This document shows, one piece after another, positions 25,042 through 32,256 of a stretch of 64,000 bases of DNA. Position numbers and translations under genes: made by a program. Origin of the DNA: DATBGZ01 sp036557785 (GTDB lineage Bacteria > Actinomycetota > Actinomycetes > Mycobacteriales > Micromonosporaceae). Where the stretch lies: NCBI GenBank assembly GCA_036557785.1, contig DATBGZ010000098.1, positions 1 through 64,000 on the forward strand. The letters run 5' to 3'. A model generated the notes under the pieces. The model was not told the DNA's origin and did not search any database. It saw nothing but the letters and a program-made list of their open reading frames with translations. Position 1 is the stretch's first letter; every line of letters begins with the position of its first letter.

Positions 25042-26442
25042 ATGACCGAGCGCAACGTCTATCTGGAAAATGCGGTGGCCCAGCAGGAGCAACTCGCGCA
25101 GGATCTGCGGGCCAAGCGGATGTCGCCCGCGCCGGCCGCGGCGCCGGCCGCGGCCCGAGAGGTCGGCGGCAACATCGGGCGCCGCGACCGCGCGCTCGCC
25201 GCCGCCGGCGAGCAGGTGGGGCCGCTCGCACCGTCCGCAGTGGACGTACGGGTCAGCGGCATCTGGCGCTGGCGGACCGTCCTGGTGCCGCCGAACGCGT
25301 TCGTGGTGCACACCCGCCGCGGACACGCCGAGCCCCTGCACGTCGGGCTCGGCACGTCGTTCCGGTTCGACCCGACTCGCGACTCGTACCTCGTGGTGCC
25401 CGGGGCGATGCAGACAATCCTCATCAATGCCTTCTGCATCTGCCGCGAACTGCAGGGACTCGTGGTCCAGGCGTACGTCCAGTGGATCATCCACGACTTC
25501 GGCACCGCCTACCGCAAGCTCGACTTCAGCGACGCCGACGACCCCATGCGGCTGGTGAACCTCCAGCTCAAGGAGCAGGCCGAGGCCGCGGTCAAGGACA
25601 AGGTCGCCACGATGAGCGTCCACGAGGTGCTCAGCGATAAGCAGCCGATCGTCGAGGAGCTCACCGCACGACTGCGCGCCATGGCCGAGGGCGAAGGAGA
25701 GTCGAACCGGGGTCTGGGCCTGCGGATCGTGACCGTCCAGATCAAGGAGGCGATCGTCAGCTCGGCGCGGCTGTGGGAGAACCTGCAGAAGCCGTTCCGG
25801 GCCGAGCAGGGGCGCATTGCCCGGCTCGCCGAGCTCGCTGCCGAGGGCTCGGTCGCCGAGCGGGAGCTGGAGGCCTCGCGGGTCCAGCAGACGCAGCAGA
25901 TCGAGACCGAGCGCGAGCTCGACGACCTGCGCGCCCGCACCGGCGCCGCTGCCTTCGATCGCGAGTCGGCGGAGCGGCTGCGGCGCACCCAGACCGAGCA
26001 CGAGGCGACCCGTCGGCTGGCCGAGCTGACGAACGAGACGACGCTGCATGAGCTGCGCCTGCAGCAGGAGCGGGGCGAGCAGGAGTTGGCGGCGGGGCGG
26101 GAGCGCGCCGAACGCGAGCACGAGCTGGCTCGGCTGGCCCTCGAGGGTCAGCTCGCGTTGGACCGCTCCCGGACGGACGCCGACCACGCGCGCGCCCTGC
26201 TCGAGTTGGAGCGGGTACGGCAGCGGGCAGCCATCGACAACGAAGCATCACCCGAGAGCCTGCAAGGGCGGCTCATCGACGCGTTGCCGCAGATCGTGGC
26301 GGAGCTGCCCAAGCCGGACGAGCTACGCGCCGTCACCATCGGTGGCCGCGACGGGCACACGGTCGCCGGCCTCATCGCGGAGCTCGGTGCGGTGGTCGGC
26401 GCGTTACGCTCCGTGACGACCTTGCCTTCGGCGACGGACTGA
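25042..26442 (+). CDS. SPFH/band-7 domain protein with long coiled coil
   Basis: A 466-residue protein without a transmembrane segment. Residues 75-260 resemble an SPFH (stomatin/flotillin) domain: LVPPNAFVVHTRRGHAEPLHVG, LQLKEQAEAAVKDKVATMSV, and LGLRIVTVQIKEAIVSSARLWENLQKP. Residues 265-410 are a charged Glu/Arg/Gln-rich coiled coil with many heptads. The C-terminus (RLIDALPQIVAELPKPDELRAV) is flotillin-like. ATG 25042 has GGGGGAGG upstream. SPFH proteins scaffold membrane microdomains; the missing membrane anchor is unusual, so association may be peripheral. Confidence 0.82.
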   Translation: MTERNVYLENAVAQQEQLAQDLRAKRMSPAPAAAPAAAREVGGNIGRRDRALAAAGEQVGPLAPSAVDVRVSGIWRWRTVLVPPNAFVVHTRRGHAEPLHVGLGTSFRFDPTRDSYLVVPGAMQTILINAFCICRELQGLVVQAYVQWIIHDFGTAYRKLDFSDADDPMRLVNLQLKEQAEAAVKDKVATMSVHEVLSDKQPIVEELTARLRAMAEGEGESNRGLGLRIVTVQIKEAIVSSARLWENLQKPFRAEQGRIARLAELAAEGSVAERELEASRVQQTQQIETERELDDLRARTGAAAFDRESAERLRRTQTEHEATRRLAELTNETTLHELRLQQERGEQELAAGRERAEREHELARLALEGQLALDRSRTDADHARALLELERVRQRAAIDNEASPESLQGRLIDALPQIVAELPKPDELRAVTIGGRDGHTVAGLIAELGAVVGALRSVTTLPSATD

Positions 26443-26456
26443 GCAACCCGACGCGG

Positions 26457-27257
26457 TCAGGGCTTTCGACCGACGCCCGCCACGTCGATGACCGGCGCCG
26501 TCTCCGCGCCGGGGTCTGGCCGCCACCGCGAGCAGGTCACCACCCCGGGTTCCAGCAGCTCCAGGCCCGTGAAGAAGCGTGCGATCGCCTCGGCCGACCG
26601 GGCGCAGACCGGCGCGCAACCGAGCGAGTTCCATGCCGCGATGGCCCGGTCGAGCGCCACCGGGTTGACCTCCGCCGTGGGGTGAGCGATCACGACGTGG
26701 CTGCCGGCCGGGATCGCGGCGACGAGTCGGCGCATCACGCCGTACGCCTCCTCGTCGTCGGTGATGAAGTCCAGCACACCCAGCAGCACCACCCCGATGG
26801 GTTCGTTGAGGTTGAGCGTGGCGGACGCGAGCCGCAGGATCTCGTCGATGTCCCGCAGGTCCGCCTCGAGGTAGTTGGTGACGCCCTCCGGTGTGCTCGT
26901 CAGCAGCGCGCGGGCGTGCGTGAGGACCATCGGGTCGTTGTCGACATAGACGACCCGGCTGGCCGGCGCGATGGCCTGCGCGACCTCGTGCGTGTTGTTC
27001 GCGGTCGGCAGGCCGGTGCCGATATCGAGAAACTGTCGTATGCCGACGTCGGCCGACAGGTGCCTGACGGCGCGGCCGAGAAAGGCACGGCAGGCCCGTG
27101 CCGAGGTGGCGAACTCGGGCAGGATAGCGAGCAACCGCTGCGCCGCCGCTCGGTCGACCGCGAAGTTGTCCTTGCCGCCCAAGAGGTAGTTCCACAGGCG
27201 CGCCGAGTGGGCGACGGTCGTGTCGAGGCGGGACATCGGGGCGGCGGGTTCGGTCAT
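26457..27257 (-). CDS. SAM-dependent methyltransferase, DUF574 (Methyltransf_19) family
   Basis: A 266-residue predicted methyltransferase. The N-terminal signature SARLWNYLLGGKDNFAVDR and the motif I text FLDIGTGLPTANNTHEVAQ identify the actinobacterial DUF574 family, abundant in Streptomyces and relatives; YVDNDPMVLTHARALL follows as motif II. Members often sit near XRE/DUF397 genes, as here (27444-28867). The target is unknown. It converges on the SPFH gene with a 14-base gap. Confidence 0.87.
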   Translation of the reverse strand: MTEPAAPMSRLDTTVAHSARLWNYLLGGKDNFAVDRAAAQRLLAILPEFATSARACRAFLGRAVRHLSADVGIRQFLDIGTGLPTANNTHEVAQAIAPASRVVYVDNDPMVLTHARALLTSTPEGVTNYLEADLRDIDEILRLASATLNLNEPIGVVLLGVLDFITDDEEAYGVMRRLVAAIPAGSHVVIAHPTAEVNPVALDRAIAAWNSLGCAPVCARSAEAIARFFTGLELLEPGVVTCSRWRPDPGAETAPVIDVAGVGRKP

Positions 27258-27443
27258 GCGGCTCTCGCGTCGGAGCAGGAGCCGGCACGCCGGCTCTTCA
27301 GGAGTGGTCGCCCCGAGGGTAACGCGAGGGTCTTGGGCCCATGAACACAGTCACATCAGTCATTCGTCGAGGATGACGAGCCGAACGGTTGGAGCCACCA
27401 CCACCGATGGACGATGAGCCGGTCAACACGCGCGCGGGCGAGG

Positions 27444-28328
27444 TCAGCCGAGCTCCTTGAGGATCGCGTCGATGAAGTCAGCCGTCTGGTCGGGCCGCAG
27501 CGCCTCGAGGCAGAGCCGTTCCATGGCCTCGCCGTAGACATCGACGTCGTGCTGCCGTTCGAGGTAGAGGGCACTGGTGAGCAGGTCCAGGTAGATCACG
27601 TCGGAGAGCGCCTCCTCAGGGAAGCGCAGGATCGTGAACGCGCCACCGACGGCCGCGTGCCCGCCGGCGTGGAAGGGCATGATCTGGACCTGGACGTTGG
27701 GGCGACGGGTCGCCTCCACGAGCGCCTCGAGCTGGGCCCGCAGCACCGCTACGCCACCGATCGGCCGCCGCAGCGCCGCCTCATCGATGACCGCCCACAG
27801 CCTTGGCGGCGAGTCGCCCAGCAGGATCTGCTGGCGCGCGAGCCGCAGATCGACCCGGCGCTCGATCTCGGCGGATGGCGCGCGTTCGTATCCCAGTTGA
27901 ACGACGGCCCGCGCGTATGCCGTCGTCTGCAGCAGACCGGGGATGAACTGCACCTCATAGGTGCGGATGAGCGACGCCGCGCTCTCCAGGCCGACGTACG
28001 GCTGGAACCACGACGGCAGGAGGTCACCGTACCGGTGCCACCACCCGGGCTCGTTCGCCTTACGGACCAGCGCGAGCAACCGATCGCGTTCCGGGTCGCT
28101 GGCCGCGATGCCGTAGAGAGTCAGCAGGTCGGCGACGTCGCGGGGGCGGAACGAGACCCGTCCCAGCTCCATCCGACTGATCTTCGACTCGGACGAGCGG
28201 ATCTCGTATCCGGCCTGCTCACGCGTGATGGCCCGCTCTTCGCGCAGGCGCCGCAGCTGAGCACCCACGAGCATGCGCAGCATCGTCGGCCCGCCGACCG
28301 GCGCACCTGGCTGTGTGGGCGACGTCAC
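27444..28328 (-). CDS. XRE-family regulator with C-terminal DUF5753 domain
   Basis: A 294-residue protein. The N-terminal helix-turn-helix (LRRLREERAITREQAGYEIRSSESKISRMELG, about 25-56) is XRE type. The rest is the DUF5753 effector domain (IRTYEVQFIPGLLQTTAYARAV, QILLGDSPPRLWAVIDEAALRRP). GTG 28328 has GGAGGTAGGC upstream. Pairs with DUF397 proteins are typical of Streptomyces-like developmental and antibiotic regulators (WhiJ/AbaA-like); here the partner lies 293 bases upstream on the same strand. Confidence 0.9.
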   Translation of the reverse strand: MTSPTQPGAPVGGPTMLRMLVGAQLRRLREERAITREQAGYEIRSSESKISRMELGRVSFRPRDVADLLTLYGIAASDPERDRLLALVRKANEPGWWHRYGDLLPSWFQPYVGLESAASLIRTYEVQFIPGLLQTTAYARAVVQLGYERAPSAEIERRVDLRLARQQILLGDSPPRLWAVIDEAALRRPIGGVAVLRAQLEALVEATRRPNVQVQIMPFHAGGHAAVGGAFTILRFPEEALSDVIYLDLLTSALYLERQHDVDVYGEAMERLCLEALRPDQTADFIDAILKELG

Positions 28329-28510
28329 CGCCTACCTCCGCGCTCGCGACCCTGCCCGAACGGGCGCATCGTGACGGTAAGCATGCCATGACGTCACGTG
28401 GAGTGCACGACCCGTCGCGCCGGTTTCCCGACAAAGGCAGGCGGGCACCACGTACGAGAGATTCCGGGCAGGTTCCGCACCACGCCGTGCGGGAGCGGCG
28501 GTTGACCTGT

Positions 28511-28618
28511 CCCAGGTATCGCCTGGGCTCGCATACGCGATGCCCCGGAGCGGCAACGCACTACCGGGGCATCACGATGATCATCACTGGCTGCTGGCGG
28601 TGAACCCCAGGCAGCCAG
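28511..28618. terminator. Three successive hairpins between DUF397 and the XRE gene
   Basis: Stems CCCAGG/CCTGGG (28511-28527), GATGCCCCGG/CCGGGGCATC (28539-28548 with 28564-28573) and CTGGCTGC/GCAGCCAG (28587-28594 with 28611-28618). The last ends 3 bases past the DUF397 stop. They may terminate the DUF397 transcript or form a stabilising 3' end; no U-tract is present. Confidence 0.5.
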
Positions 28619-28621
28619 CCA

Positions 28622-28867
28622 TCAGCTCAGGAACGCGTCGAAGTCACCGGCCGCGGCGCCACGGAGAAATGCGTCGATCTCCGCCCGTGTGTAGATCATG
28701 GCCGGACCCTCGGGATCACGGCTGTTCCTCAGCGCGAAGCCGGCGCCGTCAGCCAGTTCGGCCAGCTCGACGCAGTTGCCGGTCGGGTTGCTGAAGCTGC
28801 TCTTCACCCAGCCGCCGGCGACGGGCAGGTCGTTTGCCGGCATTCCGTTGTAGATATGCATTGCCAT
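28622..28867 (-). CDS. DUF397 domain-containing protein
   Basis: An 81-residue DUF397 protein: WVKSSFSNPTGNCVELAEL, FALRNSRDPEGPAMIYTRAEIDAFLRGA and a DFD C-terminus are diagnostic. Such proteins act with XRE/DUF5753 partners, probably as antidotes or modulators; the partner is the next gene downstream (28328). ATG 28867 is given; ATG 28861, with AAGGA 5 bases upstream, is an equally good start. Confidence 0.89.
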   Translation of the reverse strand: MAMHIYNGMPANDLPVAGGWVKSSFSNPTGNCVELAELADGAGFALRNSRDPEGPAMIYTRAEIDAFLRGAAAGDFDAFLS

Positions 28868-28987
28868 CCTTCGGTTCGGGGCGAGCAGGGTCGCCTCTCA
28901 CGATGGACCGGGGTGGGGGGACCCACCCAGGTACGGCGCCAGCGGGGGGTTGCCGGCACCGTTGGCCGGAGATCATAACCATACCTT

Positions 28988-29003
28988 TGCAATTGCACGT
29001 GCA
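28988..29003. promoter_or_regulatory. Overlapping palindromes upstream of DUF397
   Basis: TGCAATTGCA (28988-28997) and TGCACGTGCA (28994-29003) overlap, in an AT-richer spot of the intergenic region. They lie about 125 bases upstream of the DUF397 start and just before a plus-strand promoter, so they could be the XRE regulator's operator. This is inference. Confidence 0.35.
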
Positions 29004-29011
29004 TTGGGGGG

Positions 29012-29040
29012 TTGCATTCGGCGTGTGCGTACAGGACGAT
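29012..29040 (+). promoter_or_regulatory. Putative sigma-70 type promoter for a small RNA
   Basis: TTGCAT (29012-29017) and GACGAT (29035-29040) are separated by exactly 17 bases. Transcription would begin near 29046, at the first base of a nested hairpin. No protein start lies within 200 bases downstream. Confidence 0.5.
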
Positions 29041-29045
29041 TACTA

Positions 29046-29157
29046 GGAGTAAGGGCGACCACGGTCGACCCTTGCCACGACTCCCCGGCGGCGCGCTGGG
29101 TGGAACTCCGCGTTGTCGGGTGACCGGGCGGGTGCTGTGCACCCGCCCGGATTTTGT
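29046..29157 (+). ncRNA. Candidate small RNA with nested hairpin and intrinsic terminator
   Basis: The 5' part folds into a stepwise stem: GGAGT/ACTCC (29046-29050 with 29080-29084), AAGGG/CCCTT (29051-29055 with 29069-29073) and CGAC/GTCG (29056-29059 with 29064-29067). A middle CCCGGC-rich section follows, and a canonical terminator closes the 3' end. A promoter with 17-bp spacing sits directly upstream. No ORF of note is present on the plus strand and the next gene starts 140 bases downstream, so an independent RNA of about 110 nt is likely. Family unknown to me. Confidence 0.5.
29124..29156 (+). terminator. Canonical Rho-independent terminator
   Basis: A perfect 11-bp stem CCGGGCGGGTG / CACCCGCCCGG (29124-29134 with 29140-29150), 5-nt loop CTGTG, followed by ATTTTGT. 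It is the clearest U-tract terminator in the window, yet no protein gene on the plus strand ends just before it. Confidence 0.8.
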
Positions 29158-29295
29158 CCCGCCTCCGCGTCAGCGGCGGGTCACGACGGCGGGACGAATC
29201 CGTTATCAGAGCGTCTCGCGCGTGCAGTGGTGACGGCTACCTGCTGCTGTTAGCGTGGCGTGCCCAACAACCGGTCCGGATCGTTTGGGGATGCG

Positions 29296-30876
29296 ATGGC
29301 ACGTCGGCGCGCCGTACCCGCGGTGCTTCTCAGCCTCCTTCTCGCTGCCGGTTGCACCAACGGACCGTTCGGCAAGATCGAGCAGCCCAACCAGGCCACC
29401 ACCGCTCTGCCTGCCGCGGATACGAGCGTCGTTGGCGGCGCCGACGCGGTGGCGCTGGCACTCGCCACCAGCCAGGCCATATTCCAGAGCGCGCCAGCGG
29501 TGGTCCTCGTCGGCGCGGACGATGCCGGCGCACTGGAGCGAGCCGGGGCCCTCGCCACGCAGCTGGGCATCCCGGTGCTCGCGACCCCCAAGGCAGCCCC
29601 GCCGGTGTCCACGCCCGAGCCGACACCGACCGGAACCGCCGGGTCCACCCCGGCCCGACTCGCCGGAGGCGACGCGGCCACCGACCTGCGGGCCGAGATC
29701 GACCGCCTCAAGGTCCGCGCGGTGGTGACCGTCGGCAGCCAGGCTGCTGCTTGGGCCGGTGGCGCGGGACTGCCCGCATCCATCACGGTCTCGACCGGGG
29801 ACGACCCCGCTCCCCGGGACGTCCAACGCCCCGCGCCGCTGTCGTCGCTGACCGTGCTCGCCACGAAGAAGGGTGCCGCCGGGCCCGACGCCGCCGCCGT
29901 GGCCACCGCGAACGCGGCCGGCGCGCACGTGCTCCTTCTCGACACGGCCGACCCGCGCGCCACGAGTGCCAACGTGCAGGCGATCACCGCGGAGACCTCG
30001 CTCGACCACGTGCTCGCGGTGGGCTCGGAGTTCGGCTCGGCCGACCAGCTCCGGCAGCGACTGAGCACGGCGAAGACCGGGGTGGAGCTACCCGGGGGAG
30101 GCCAGGTGCTCTTCCCGGGCCGGCGGCTGGTCGCCATCTACGGACACCCGGGCGACACCATCCTGGGGGTGCTGGGGGAGCAGGACATCGACGCGTCGGT
30201 CGAGCGCGCGAAGCAGGTCGCCGCGCCGTACGACGCGCTCTTCGATGAGCCGGTCGTGCCCACGTTCGAGATCATCGTGACCGTCGCGTCGGGCAGCGCG
30301 GGTAGCGACGGCAACTACTCGAACGAGTTCCCGGTCGACAAGTTCCGTCCCTGGATCGAGGCGGCGCAGCAGGCGGGTATCTATGTCGTGCTCGACCTGC
30401 AGCCGGGCCGCACCGACTTCCTTACCCAGGCGAAGAAGTACCAGGAGCTGTTGCTCGAGCCGAACGTGGGACTGGCACTGGATCCCGAGTGGCGCATGGG
30501 CCCCAACCAGGTGCCCGGTGGACCGATCGGCCACGTCAGTGCCCAGGAGATCAACGCCACCGGTGCCTGGCTCGCGGGGTTGGTCCGCGACCACAACCTG
30601 CCGCAGAAGGTCTTCATCCTCCACTGGTTCTTCCTCTCCTCCATCCAGAACCCCAAGCAGGTGAAGACCAACTACGACGAGCTCGGGATGCTCATCCAGA
30701 TGGACGGCCAGGGTGGCGCGGGCCAGAAGCGGGACACCTGGGCCGCCCTGCACAACAACGCGCCGTCGGGCATCCGATGGGGATGGAAGAACTTCTACGA
30801 CGAGGACCACCCGACCTTCACGCCGGAGGAGACGGTCGCGACGGCCGTGGGCGCCGTCTATATCTCCTACCAGTGA
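29296..30876 (+). CDS. Predicted secreted lipoprotein, cell-wall-binding-repeat-like
   Basis: A 526-residue exported protein. ATG 29296 begins an arginine-rich signal and a lipobox LLAAGC with the lipidated Cys at 20. Residues 50-260 contain a repetitive segment (VVLVGADDAGALERAGALATQLGIPVLAT and a related second copy AGAHVLLLDTADP), resembling cell-wall-binding repeat 2. The C-terminal half (about 280-526; RRLVAIYGHPGDTILGVLGEQD, YVVLDLQPGRTDFLTQA, VGLALDPEWRMGPNQ, VFILHWFFLSSI) looks like a TIM-barrel-type extracellular domain. Function unknown, probably envelope associated. Confidence 0.8.
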   Translation: MARRRAVPAVLLSLLLAAGCTNGPFGKIEQPNQATTALPAADTSVVGGADAVALALATSQAIFQSAPAVVLVGADDAGALERAGALATQLGIPVLATPKAAPPVSTPEPTPTGTAGSTPARLAGGDAATDLRAEIDRLKVRAVVTVGSQAAAWAGGAGLPASITVSTGDDPAPRDVQRPAPLSSLTVLATKKGAAGPDAAAVATANAAGAHVLLLDTADPRATSANVQAITAETSLDHVLAVGSEFGSADQLRQRLSTAKTGVELPGGGQVLFPGRRLVAIYGHPGDTILGVLGEQDIDASVERAKQVAAPYDALFDEPVVPTFEIIVTVASGSAGSDGNYSNEFPVDKFRPWIEAAQQAGIYVVLDLQPGRTDFLTQAKKYQELLLEPNVGLALDPEWRMGPNQVPGGPIGHVSAQEINATGAWLAGLVRDHNLPQKVFILHWFFLSSIQNPKQVKTNYDELGMLIQMDGQGGAGQKRDTWAALHNNAPSGIRWGWKNFYDEDHPTFTPEETVATAVGAVYISYQ

Positions 30877-30915
30877 CACCTCGGCCTGGGCGGGTCAGGC
30901 AGCCGTACGGGCGGT

Positions 30916-31326
30916 TCAGCCGTGGTGGTCCGGACCGGCCCGGGTGATGCCGACGCGGACGATTACCCGCCGGTCGCGCACCATCGCGGCACGGTAGTCG
31001 TCCCAGTCCGGGTGCTCGCCTGAGATGCCCCGGTAGTAGTCGACGAGATGATCCATCGCCTCGGGTAGATGGATCACCTCTGCCCGCCCCTCGATGAGCA
31101 CCCAGGGCCCGAAGAACTGCTCCGTGAGCACGCAGATCACCACGCGCGGGTCGGTGGCGAGGTTGCGCGTCTTCGTCGCGGTCTCCCGCGTGCTGATCAC
31201 CACATGACCTGTGGCGTCCACGCCGACCGTGACCGGCGAGAGCTGTGCCCGGCCGTCCGGGTAGTAGGTGGTCAGGACGGCGCGGTGGTGCCGCCGTACG
31301 AAGTCACGCGCTTCGTCGAGGTCCAT
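30916..31326 (-). CDS. PPOX-class F420-dependent oxidoreductase
   Basis: A 136-residue split-barrel protein of the pyridoxamine-phosphate-oxidase-like F420 family: RRHHRAVLTTYYPDGRAQLSPVTVGVD, VVISTRETATKTRNLATDPRV and an ALLEG-like VLIEGRAEV. Actinobacterial members use F420H2 to reduce small molecules such as biliverdin or quinones. It is convergent with the lipoprotein gene and lies 45 bases downstream of the MBL-fold gene on the same strand, so an operon is possible. Confidence 0.86.
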   Translation of the reverse strand: MDLDEARDFVRRHHRAVLTTYYPDGRAQLSPVTVGVDATGHVVISTRETATKTRNLATDPRVVICVLTEQFFGPWVLIEGRAEVIHLPEAMDHLVDYYRGISGEHPDWDDYRAAMVRDRRVIVRVGITRAGPDHHG

Positions 31327-31371
31327 GTCCCATAACGTACGGCGTTCGGATCGTTGTGCCCACGACCGGTG

Positions 31372-32025
31372 CTACCAGCCGCGGGCACGCCATTCGGGCA
31401 GCGATGGGCGTTCGGCGCCGAGGGTGGAGTCTCGACCGTGGCCTGGGTAGAACCAGGTCTCGTCCGGTAGCCGGTCGAACAGCTTGCGTTCGACGTCGCC
31501 GATGAGCGAGGCGAAGTTCTCCGCGTTGCCGCCGGTGTTTCCGACGCCGCCGGGGAAGAGCGAGTCGCCGGTGAACAGGTGCGGGGTGCCGGCAGGGTCG
31601 CGGTAGAGCAGCGCGATCGAGCCCGGCGTATGGCCGACCAGGTGGACGACCTCGAGCCTGCAGTCACCGACCTCGATGACGCCGTCGTCGGCCACCGTCG
31701 CGTGCGCCACCGGCAGCGCGGGGGCGTCGGCGGCGTGCGCGACGCTGCGGGCCCCCGTCTCGGTCACCACGTCCGCAAGCGCTGCCCAGTGGTCGCCGTG
31801 CCGATGGGTGGTGACCACAGTGGAGAGTCCACCGTGGCCGATGAGGTCGAGGATCCGGTCGGGCTCATTGGCCGCGTCGATCAGCAGTTGGTCGCCGGTC
31901 TCCTTGCATCGCAAGAGGTAGACATTGTTATCCATCGGTCCAACCGAGAGCTTGCTGATGACGAGGTCGGGCAGTTCGCGGACGTCGGGCGGTCCGCCGG
32001 GGGAGACGTTGCCGGTGTAGCTCAC
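31372..32025 (-). CDS. MBL-fold metallo-hydrolase
   Basis: A 217-residue zinc hydrolase. The metal motif THRHGDHWAAL is the HxHxDH signature. Further ligands are the His in VVHLVGHTPGSIALLY, the Asp in LFTGDSLFPGGVGNT and the C-terminal His in FYPGHGRDSTLG. The arrangement resembles glyoxalase II or persulfide-dioxygenase-like hydrolases. It precedes the F420 oxidoreductase; the upstream 231-base divergent gap holds a TACAGT -10-like box for the FN3 gene. Confidence 0.88.
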   Translation of the reverse strand: MSYTGNVSPGGPPDVRELPDLVISKLSVGPMDNNVYLLRCKETGDQLLIDAANEPDRILDLIGHGGLSTVVTTHRHGDHWAALADVVTETGARSVAHAADAPALPVAHATVADDGVIEVGDCRLEVVHLVGHTPGSIALLYRDPAGTPHLFTGDSLFPGGVGNTGGNAENFASLIGDVERKLFDRLPDETWFYPGHGRDSTLGAERPSLPEWRARGW

Positions 32026-32256
32026 GACTGCAACGTACCGCCGGGTCGGTCATTCGCTGCCCCGACACCCTCCTTCATGGACACCGACCGTAGTGCGGCC
32101 GTAACGGTGGGAGGTACCGACGTCAGGGGCACTGGCGTGGGATGTGCCGATGCTGGTGGCTGGGTACAGTGCTGTCACTGTCCCGCCGTGTCGGGGGACG
32201 GGAGTACGTGACGACGAGTCGCCGCCGTTCGACGGCGTTTCGCAGAGGGGAACCAG

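Noticed and set aside
29098..29112. GGGTGGAACTCCGCG resembles the T-box core
   Set aside because: It has two extra bases relative to TGGNACCGCG, no specifier stem is visible, and no aminoacyl-tRNA synthetase or amino-acid gene follows.
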